The notes beneath the pieces are model-generated. The model saw nothing but the letters and a program-made list of their open reading frames with translations, was not told the DNA's origin and did not search any database. Position numbers and translations under genes: made by a program. A stretch of DNA of 64,000 nt. Source: Urophycis tenuis. Its lineage: Eukaryota > Chordata > Actinopteri > Gadiformes > Phycidae. Shown here piece after piece: positions 46,025-64,000 of this stretch. How positions within the stretch are numbered: position 1 is the first letter of the stretch; each line of letters begins with the position of its first letter. The stretch is from NCBI GenBank assembly GCA_036785325.1, contig JAXIVH010000031.1:857283-921282 (forward strand), in the 5' to 3' direction.

Positions 46025-46619
46025 GGGTGGAGACGTCAGCCCGGACTAAAAGCTGGTGCAAATACACAGAAGCCTTATTGGTGGCGACTTCATTCCCTTG
46101 TTAACCAGGAAGGCTTCTTAGTGTTGATCAGTGTCATGTGGACAACTTCCAGTACTGAAAATAAAACCCATCGAATTGAACCAATTTCATGTTTTTTTTC
46201 TTCTTTTTTGAGACTTGTAAGAGTTAGACAGTGAGACATTTGGATGTAAAGATAAAAAAAACAACCTTCTCCCTTACACTCCCCATTTCAACACAAATAC
46301 AATTGGTATCAGATTACGCAAATGCTGCTTTTATTTATTCATTGAGTCAGTTTTGTAAGATATAAATTACCTTCTTTTGAAAAATGTGAGAAGCAGACGT
46401 ACCTACAAGGACATGGTGTGAAACACAGGAGCTAGAAAAACATCTGAACTGTGTTCTACAGAAACACTCCTCCAGTCAGCGTCCACTTCTCCTCCCAGCA
46501 GTTCCTGTTCTTCTCCCGGCGACACTCCACTCCTCACCCCCCCCACAAAGGACAGGGGGAGCACTTTTTGTTGGTTATTTTGTTTTCTTAAAAAAAGTAA
46601 AAGGGGCCTCTGAATGTGT

Positions 46620-46762
46620 CTACGTCTGCGGTGCCATCCTGTCTGTGGTGGCATCATGTCTGTGGTGCCGTCCTGTCTGTGGTGCCGTCCTGTCTGTGGT
46701 GGCATCATGTCTGTGGTGCCGTCCTGTCTGTGGTGCCATCATGTCTGTGGTGGCACTGCTTC
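46620..46762. repeat. Minisatellite, 17-bp unit, about 8 copies
   Basis: Copies of TGTCTGTGGTGCCGTCC and TGTCTGTGGTGGCATCA in the interval between the malate synthase and naa15 stops; it may be transcribed in the naa15 3'UTR. Followed by a G-run at about 46910-46931. Confidence 0.9.
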
Positions 46763-46990
46763 CCCTCAGCCCCGGGGCTCAGTCCCTTCACGTCAGTGCA
46801 ATGCGGTGGGGGGGAGGGGGCCATTCACACGGCTGGGAGCTGATGGTACATAGGGAGCCAAGGAAACATGTGTGGCCGCTTGGCAGACTCAACATCTGGC
46901 GAGGGGGGGAGGGGGGGGGGGGGGGGGGGGCGTCTGCATCTGTGTCTGGGTGTGAGTGTGTGTGCTCTCCTCCTCTCCACCCCCCACCCT

Positions 46991-56553
<9,563 letters not shown>

Positions 56554-57141
56554 TGTGTCGTCCTGGCTACTCCTCTGTAGCTTGGCATATGAAGCCCTCC
56601 TGGAGTCGGTGGTCCCGGGCTGGTCTCCGGCAGGTTCTGTGTCTCACGTGGTGACAGCCGAGGCCCCCTGGCAGCAAGATGGCCGCTTCTCCTCCGGGTC
56701 AAACTGCCGTGCGCGAGGAGCGTTGAAACAGTGAAAACACACATGCACGAGTGAATACGACTGCAGGAAGCGGTTTATTTGCTTTGCAACATGTCTGACA
56801 TTTGTAAAAACAAATATGTTTAATCGCAGATGGTAAAACACTCTATTCAAAGGGATTACGTTTCAGTAAGGGTAGAGCAAGTCACTGACGATATCATCGT
56901 ATGAAGAAAACCTAAACACATTGTATTTGCTTAGTCTAAATAAATAATTATTGCATTTTTCGTGTTTATTTTTCTAGGTGGTGCAGTTTTCCGTTTAAAA
57001 TAACGAAATGTGATATTTGGTTCTATGCAATCATGTTATCTGTTATCTTTTAGTCGTCAGATCTGGGCTGCCAGGATTGTGCAATCAATCGCAGATTGTT
57101 GCGATCGCAGAATAGGCGATTAAGAACGTCCTTTAGCAAAA
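56554..57141. promoter_or_regulatory. Bidirectional promoter of naa15 (-) and ndufc1 (+)
   Basis: 588 bp separate the two start codons, which face away from each other. The interval contains an E-box CACGTG (56645-56650) and a YY1-like CAAGATGGCC (56675-56684), and is GC-rich between about 56560 and 56730. No TATA box was recognised. The same head-to-head pair exists in mammals. Exact start sites cannot be read from sequence. Confidence 0.6.
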
Positions 57142-57781
57142 ATGACTCTATGCACATTATTGTGTCGTACTGTACGTGTAAGTAAAGGTAGGTTCATAAT
57201 TGTGCAGTATTGCAATAATTATTTAATAGAATGACCTATGTTTACAATTGTAAGATACTGTCTAATTGATTGTAAGTGTTGACCTTTTCTTAGCAATAGC
57301 ATAGCACTATTAGCAACCACAGTCCGCATCATGCACCATCTCTCAATTCGCTGACACAAACTATATTTCATAGGTTTATTGGATTATCTATTACGTTATC
57401 ATCATTATGTATTACTGAAAATGATTATTTGGTGGTGCAGTTGGCTCCAGGTCTGTGTTCACGGCCTCCAAATCAGACACCGTAAAGCCCAACTGGTTGG
57501 GAGTGGGACTTGCCTTCGGGACGTCTGCTGTACTCTGGGCCATGGTAAACATTATTCACAGCTATTTTAATACAGTCTTTGTTCGTTGTTGTCAGCTGTA
57601 GAACAAACGCAAAAAACAAGTGTCAACTTCAAAATAATAAGATTAGTGTCCACGTGGTTTTGTTGCTGCCATTAACGTGGGTGTATTTGAATTACATTTC
57701 TCGACTTGTTCACACCTGTAGCTCTTCAAGCAGCACAGTACTGACCTGAATGAGTATAAAGTGAGGAATGGCTTGGAATAA
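57142..57781 (+). CDS. ndufc1: NADH:ubiquinone oxidoreductase subunit C1 (complex I KFYI subunit)
   Basis: A small single-pass accessory subunit of mitochondrial complex I. Three exons: 57142-57187, 57441-57544, 57722-57781 (TAA), 69 aa (human precursor 76). The N-terminus MTLCTLLCRTVRVSKVGSR is basic with hydroxyl residues, fitting a mitochondrial presequence. It is followed by KPNWLGVGLAFGTSAVLWAM, which contains the transmembrane helix, and the conserved C-terminus LNEYKVRNGLE. Exons 2 and 3 are certain by similarity. Exon 1 is chosen because it gives the right phase with the acceptor at 57440 and an ATG just upstream. AATAAA at 58024, possibly reached through a 3'UTR intron (donor near 57796, acceptor near 57923). 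Confidence 0.88.
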
Positions 57782-58230
57782 ATGGCTACACTGATGAGTA
57801 AGTGTCCCTGAAGTTAGATTATATTATTTACACGGTACTGCAATGCAATTCATTCTTATGCCAATCGTTATTTTGTATTTGTTTGTCTAAGAACTGTTTT
57901 TTTTTCTTTCTATTTCTCTACAGGATTGACTGCCCTTGCGGTCGGCAGTCTTACATGTAGGATGCATGATGCACCTGTTATTCCCCAGTGTCTCCATTGT
58001 ATTTAATCCTAAATTGTGATTGCAATAAAATGTTCCACTTACTTTGTGACATTATTTGTACTTGTTGAGTGTGAGGGAGAAAACACAACATATATACATA
58101 CTAAATACATTTTATGACAATATGCACAAGTGTGGGTATATAGTGTCACCATAAATATGGTGATCAATCATCAGTGGAGAACTAAATACCATGATTTGTA
58201 TGTATAGTCTACTTCAGTCTACTTATATAT

Positions 58231-58267
<37 letters not shown>

Positions 58268-58702
58268 CTGACAAGGCCGAATAACGATGGCGAAAGTCCT
58301 CTCTCCTATATAGTTCCAGGTGCGCATATACATATATATATCCTTTAATGAAGCAAAAATACATTTTGATACAGTAAACATTAAAAACATTAAATTAAAT
58401 TGTCTACAATAATAATATAATACTTACACAAATATAAATATAAATGACAATCTTTGTTAAAAGAACAACACGTGACTCGGAAGGGGGTGTGATCCACCTA
58501 TAAAAAAGGACGATAGCTGCGCTCCAACTGACGTATCTTCCGCGTGTATATTGCGCAACAGAGGGCAGGACAACCGAGCTGTCCATAGTACACGCGGTCA
58601 AGCCACTAGTGAGAGCTCGTCTTGTCCTCCCCACTCATTCATTCGGCCTTCTGTGAGACCCGGTAATCTCCCTTCTCTACTAGCCGCATCACTGCATCAG
58701 CG
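57782..58702. other. ndufc1 3' end and mgarp 5' flank
   Basis: Includes the ndufc1 polyadenylation signal at 58024-58029, a (TA)n tract at about 58238-58264 and AT-rich sequence. The last 150 bp before 58703 are more GC-rich and are probably the mgarp promoter/5'UTR. Confidence 0.5.
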
Positions 58703-61075
58703 ATGTTTTCCTGCAGAGCAGCCTGGCAAAGGTGCGGGCCACTGGCACGGCAAGCAGCCTTTAGGTTGCCAAGAGAGAGTAAGTATCACTAATGACCAAA
58801 CATCGAGTACTGGATCACTGATCGATGACTGCAACGCATTAGGCCTACATTGCATGTTTTTACATTTGTTAATATCATAGCGACTAGCTTGCTTTCACTT
58901 TACGCATCGGCCTTCTAGAACATTTTGTTCTGATTGTCAGATGTGTTCATGCAGTTCTGAAACCAGAGAGACTGCACCGAGGGAACGTGAAGGTCAAAAT
59001 GTATTGCTGGATATTGTTATTTCAACGTTAGATGGAGGCCTAAGCCTATTGCTCCCACGTCCCATCTGATTGAATGTCCCTGTATTACATCTTGAGTAAC
59101 GGATTGGTTGTGCTATTTTTTTTAATTGTCATGTACAAAAACGAATTCACTGTTTAATAGCAATACCAACACACAGGTTACAAAACCGCTAAGATTGCGA
59201 AATCGTTATTGCCTCTTGTTTTTGTTTTATTTTTTTAGTTTTTTTTACTGACGCTTGTCGCACTTTTATCGCGTGTCTGAATGGAGGCACGTATCGCTAT
59301 TTAAAATGATCGAACAATCTGGACACCCTAAACGTGACTACGAAATGACAACCAGTCGGTCATTGTATCCGATCCCAATATCATATTTGGGGCCGTACTG
59401 TACAGTTATGGAAAATAGCATTTCAGTTTGACCTTCATCTCGTTGGAGGAGCTTTGTTCCTGTACGGTCGTCACGTGGGGTCTCAGTGGAAGAGCGGCTG
59501 CGCCACAGTGAAGGCATTCGTGTTGTGTTGTGCGTTTTTTGCCTTCGCCTTAAGATGGTTTGCCATCTCACGAATAGCAGAGACCAAAGCAACATGACTG
59601 GATACTATACTAGTGGATAAGTGGAAGTTATCCATGTTCTAGTTCAGGCATCTTGATTGTCTCGACAGGGACCCAAACATGACAGTACTTGGCATGAACC
59701 GACTGCTTCCCACCAGTAGACTGACTGATTGATAAGACATTCAGGCGGGGATATGGTGAAATCCTGTACAGATGAATTATCATTTCTGAGACCCTTTTGA
59801 AGAGATGAAAGAAGCACTTTTTGTGTTTTTAACTTGACTTGGCAATAACTTATTCCATCCTGACCAGTGACCCCAAACTAAATAATCCCTTCAGCATTGA
59901 GCCAATTTGGTCAATATAAATAGTGTGGTTAGGGTGTCCATTTAAAGAGGCCTATTTATTGGATTGGCAAATGCTAATTATGTGGTGGTGTTGGAGTGGA
60001 GAGTATCATTTATGACTTATTGAAAGGCATAGAAAGCCTTGTTGCTGGACATTTGCAGCGCGTGTGAATACTTTTTCTGGCATACTCAAAGTGTAAAAGG
60101 TGTCTTCAGCGTTTACTACAATGGTGGTTGCCCTCTGGATTAGAGGCAGCTTTGTGCGTTCCTGTTCAGGAGTAGAATACTGAAAATACCAGATTTATTT
60201 TGATATTCGCCTTGACTTAAACTATCGCAAATTAACAAACAAACGTATTGGTAACATGTTCATCTTTAACAATCTCAGGTTCTACCAAATCAATTTGTGG
60301 AGATTGTGTACTTGCATTTGACCTGCCAGCATGCATATTTTTGGCAACCTAAATCTCTTCCAGCCAGCCAATCAGAAGGAGCAGTCATAAGCCAATCAGA
60401 AGGAGCGGTCATAAACCAGCATGAAGTCTTGGTTCACGTTGTTGTTGCGTCCCTCTTGCTAGAGCTAATGCTTGTTGTGTTGTGGCCCACGTCAACACAT
60501 TCTGTTGGCTTCCTTTTACTGCCAGAAAGTGAGCTGTCTGTTGTCTCTACACATGGTCCATTAAGGACAATACAATTGGAAATATTTTCCTAAATTGACT
60601 TTGTATAGACGCAATAGTCTGTTTTCATATGATTGTCAAACCTTCGTTTAATTTAATATGATCAATCTGTAAAATGAGCACTTTTGCATGTTTTATTCAG
60701 CTGTTTACATTGATTGTGCAAAATAATTTAATGTAATGTAATTTGTAACATTTATAAACGATTGGGATATAAAATTATCATCATGCCAAACCTTGGACTG
60801 ATCTTTATTGTCCACACTGGAATTGGAAATAAAATGTTGGCTCAGGCAATTATTTTGGCTGTCTGTATATATTTTTACCCCATCCGTTTTATTTTGTTTG
60901 AACAGTTCAGCAGCGGCAGATGTCCTCTGTGCCTGGGAGCTCTGGGCCCAACATGCTCTATGCTGTGCTATGTGGTGGGGCACTTGTAGGAACCATCGCA
61001 TATGTAAGTACCTAGAGTTCACCTTTTTTTTAACATTTTCAAAAATGTAATTCAGATGTATGTAAGTTACCCCTT

Positions 61076-61122
<47 letters not shown>

Positions 61123-62563
61123 CTATAGTACACTAAAGTATTATTAAAGTAAACTAACATTCAAGTACTTGAGTGCAGTAAAAATAGCTGTTTTCAAGGT
61201 AACTTGTTTCCTTTGGTCACCTGTCAATGGCGTCCTATCCCCTTTACCTTCAGATCTCTCTCTCAAACAGTAACTTAGTAGCTATGTTTTAATATCAATA
61301 TAGCTTTCTACGTTGTGCTACTAATGACAAGTGGTTCTTGTCAGCCACCAAGCTAATGATGCTGTAAAGTTAAAACAACGTTCAAGTTAGTTTTTAGCTT
61401 GTTTTTGCCACACAGCTCTGGGCTACCCCACAATTGAGTTTGCCACACAAAGTTGCTACATTAATAATGAACATTACTTGTGGCTGTTTCATTAGAATTA
61501 CATGTGATTTAAGACATAATATGACTAAATATAATGCAATTATAACTTGCGTAACCTTGTCCATTAAAAAGATTTCTGCCTGATTTGACATTGGATAGAT
61601 TTTCACTACTATCATTGACGGTGAAGACGACCCCTCCCATGTTCCCACACTGCTTCACGATGGACATTTTTACATTTTTGTTCCGGGTCAGAATTGAGTC
61701 CGTCGTGCCCTGTGTGTTATGATGTACTATTTTCAGAGTACGCCGGGTTGCCAGATAAGACCAAAATTGGCATGGCAAAACCACCCGCTACAGCCATGAA
61801 CTGAAGACTCCAATATTTAGACTTTGGACTGCTGCTCCCGCACTGTCAATGTGAACGCCTCAAAGGGCTTCACTGATTTTAAGTCGGACATTTTGACCCC
61901 AAACGAGATAAATGATGGAGCCTAGACAGCAATTCTGCCCCTTGAATGACTGTTTGATGAGTGGTTCAGTCAAGGTTTGGGTGTTAATACTTGTGTTGTG
62001 GCTTCTCATCAGACATATAACAACTTGGCAACCGACAAGAGCAGGTTCGATGACCGCATGTCAATGATCAAAGCTACCCCTAAGACGGAGTGGGTGCCAA
62101 AACCATGGCCACCCAAGAGTAAGTCAGTTTTCTGTTGGTTGTTTTCCTTTAACTAGCTTTAGTGCAATTTGACCCTCCTGGGTTCCCTTAGTATGTAACT
62201 AGGTGGTTGTAAACAATAAATTGCAGTGCCATTTCAACTACATTTACATTTGGGGCATTTAGCATTTTACTATTGCCCAGTAAAATTAGTAAAAGTATTT
62301 GGCATGTCTTTGTTTCCATACATTTCCTGTCACTTGCATTACTTGGTCATTGTTATGTCATTACACCTTTCATTCTTATGAGAGTATTTGACTGCTTGCC
62401 ATGTTGGCTGTACATAATGTGTTTTGGTAATGCACACAGGTGACTTGGCAGTTCATTACAAATGAAGTATTGTACTACTATAACATTGTATTAAATTGGG
62501 TCACTTTATCTTGTCTAATGATTTTCTTTTGTGTTTTTTGCAGGTGAAGGTGAGTTCTGCTGA
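58703..62563 (+). CDS. mgarp: Mitochondria-localised glutamic acid-rich protein (MGARP/HUMMR), N-terminal part
   Basis: A mitochondrial membrane protein linked to mitochondrial transport under hypoxia in mammals. Exons: 58703-58778, 60906-61003, 62013-62118, and 62544-62563 (TGA) as the simplest end. Product about 99 aa: a basic leader MFSCRAAWQRCGPLARQ, the family-like block QMSSVPGSSGPNMLYAVL with a hydrophobic helix (CGGALVGTIAY), then TYNNLATDKSRFDDR and EWVPKPWPPKS. The position next to ndufc1 matches mammals. The Glu-rich C-terminus that names the mammalian protein is not seen. Either exon 4 ends the protein after SEGEFC, or the first six bases (GTGAAG before GTGAGT) are a micro-exon joined to exons further right. 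The first three exons are firm; the end is not. Confidence 0.75.
61079..61120. repeat. (TA)n microsatellite
   Basis: About 20 TA units in mgarp intron 2. Confidence 0.95.
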
Positions 62564-64000
62564 TGTTATTCATAAGCATGGCCTGGCAACTGCTTCTATT
62601 CTAGTCACAATTGGCATGGGGTATGATCTGTCCCTATGGTATGGTTTTTACTACAATACTCCTTTCCATTTATTCTGGCTTTTTGCCACTTGTATGTGCA
62701 AACAATGTTTCCTATATTTATTAGCCAGTCAATGGTATATTAGATGTATAAGCCCCATTGTGAGTTTATGGTAATGTTTGTGTATCACCAATGTGCTTCT
62801 GGATTTTCATGCCACCACCTTTATAATGCCTTTAATCAGGTTGCCATTTCCAACCTTTTGCTACATTCCAGGCACTGCATTTAATGTTACCAGTACATGC
62901 ACAGGCATATAATGTGACCAAAACAATACAAATTGTAACAAAATGCACTTGGGTATTCTTGACTATAGATTAACAATGCCTTTCATATTGATCCCAAGTC
63001 AGTTTTGATCAAGGTGTCTATAGCTGCATTTTGGCTTGCAGAACTTTGTCAACCCTGTGTGTCTTCCACCTTTCCTGATTTTTACCCAGTTGTCCGAAGG
63101 CATCCATTGATCAGAACCAGCCACCCTTCTTTTACTATTCCTGGGCACGTCTCCCCTAATTGTGCTATCCTCACCACCATATTATTTTTAATTAGCAAAA
63201 ATGAATACATTTGGATAAAAACAAATGTTCCCAATTGGTCCATTTCAAATGGACACGTCTGGACCAAGTGAGAGCAGGAGACGGACTCTTTAGTAGTGGG
63301 ATTATTCAAGTGTTTTCCTTTATAGAGCACAAAAACAAACAATTGCAATCCACCAGCTTGCTCATTTTCCATTAGTTTTAACCATATCACCCTTTTGGTT
63401 GATTTTGGAGTTACAATGACATTGTTTAGTCGTAATTTACTGATAAACCCTAATTCTCTGTCTTTACTCTTTCCAGCTTAATGCTAACGCTAAGGTCCCA
63501 TGGGACCACACGGGCTACTCCTCCTAGAACTGGCTCCTTTGGGTTTTTTTTTTTTTGTGGACCAGCGACACAGAACAACTTCTCATCGCTCTTTTCACTT
63601 CCTGTAAACAAAAATAACGTCTCGACACTGAAATGTGACATTGCTTTGAACTTTTGGTGCTGGATATTTCTCTGCTGTTATTGGATTACTCACACAAAAA
63701 GTCACATTTCAATAGCCACCGACTGTGAATTGGGCGAATGGACTTGATGCGTACACAAATTTGTAATTATTGTATTGGCATATATTCGGATGGCCAATGG
63801 CTTCTGCCTGCAATGTTAACCAGTGTATTTGGGAGAGATTAAAATATAAGCAAAGTACTTTGGTTGTCTTCATGTCCGTCTCACTTCTGACTTGTTTGAC
63901 TAGTTTAGAATTAACCGACCGCATGTTAATGGATGGAAAGAAACTAGATATATGCCCACCCCACTACCACCCTTCACTTTAACCTGACTTTCTTTAGTTA
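62564..64000. other. mgarp 3' region, no further gene confirmed
   Basis: May contain mgarp 3'UTR or later exons. A good acceptor at about 63478 (CTTTACTCTTTCCAG) is followed by an open stretch reading NANAKVPWDHTGYSS and a stop, but its phase does not fit exon 3, so it is left unassigned. A poly-T run lies at 63546-63557. Confidence 0.45.

Noticed and set aside
59338..59595. Minus-strand ORF of 85 aa in mgarp intron 1
   Set aside because: Arg/Thr-rich, no family resemblance, no splice or promoter context.
63475..63526. Terminal mgarp exon NANAKVPWDHTGYSS
   Set aside because: A good acceptor and open frame, but the phase is incompatible with exon 3 or with the 6-bp micro-exon; joining would create an immediate stop.

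Overview
The window is nuclear DNA from a bony fish, almost certainly a teleost. The genes are multi-exon with GT-AG introns. Dinucleotide microsatellites are very abundant, and tRNA-headed SINEs, Tc1, hAT and piggyBac-type elements and LINE tails are typical of teleosts. The host gene order and strands setd7 (+), rab33b (-), naa15 (-), ndufc1 (+), mgarp (+) match, in mirror image, my recollection of the human block on chromosome 4 (MGARP, NDUFC1, NAA15, RAB33B, SETD7). All exon coordinates below were read by hand from splice signals, reading-frame phase and family similarity; no alignment or search was run.

Layout. 1-13.6 kb: the 3' part (13 exons) of an N-glycan GlcNAc-transferase IV (MGAT4 family) gene. 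Its introns hold a Tc1 element, a hAT MITE, several microsatellites and one copy of an unusual long-inverted-repeat transposon. An inverted fragment of one MGAT4 exon lies at the left edge. 13.6-19.7 kb: gene-free, with three minisatellites (29, 17 and 58 bp units), a hAT relic and half of a piggyBac-like element. 19.7-26.6 kb: complete setd7 (8 exons, 373 aa). 27.7-31.9 kb: a nest of elements, namely a solo LTR inside the right inverted repeat of a second, larger member of the unusual transposon family. 32.0-35.4 kb: a decayed four-helix membrane-protein gene carrying a piggyBac-like element in an exon and a second solo LTR in an intron. 37.2-38.1 kb: rab33b (2 exons). 38.8-39.8 kb: LINE fragment. 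40.0-46.0 kb: a complete 15-exon malate synthase gene ending in the peroxisomal signal SKL. 47.0-56.6 kb: complete naa15 (20 exons, 866 aa). 57.1-57.8 kb: ndufc1, head to head with naa15. 58.7-62.6 kb: mgarp N-terminal half.

The host genes do unrelated jobs: Golgi glycosylation, lysine methylation, Golgi/autophagy traffic, glyoxylate metabolism, co-translational N-terminal acetylation, complex I, and mitochondrial placement. The only likely shared regulation is the naa15/ndufc1 bidirectional promoter.

The best candidates for something poorly described are: (i) the two long-TIR elements whose decayed ORFs together look like a FEN/PIN-type nuclease with a cysteine-rich CXC-like tail; (ii) a vertebrate malate synthase with intact active-site motifs and PTS1; (iii) a Tc1 copy sitting exactly on the central TA of a 202-bp near-perfect palindrome.
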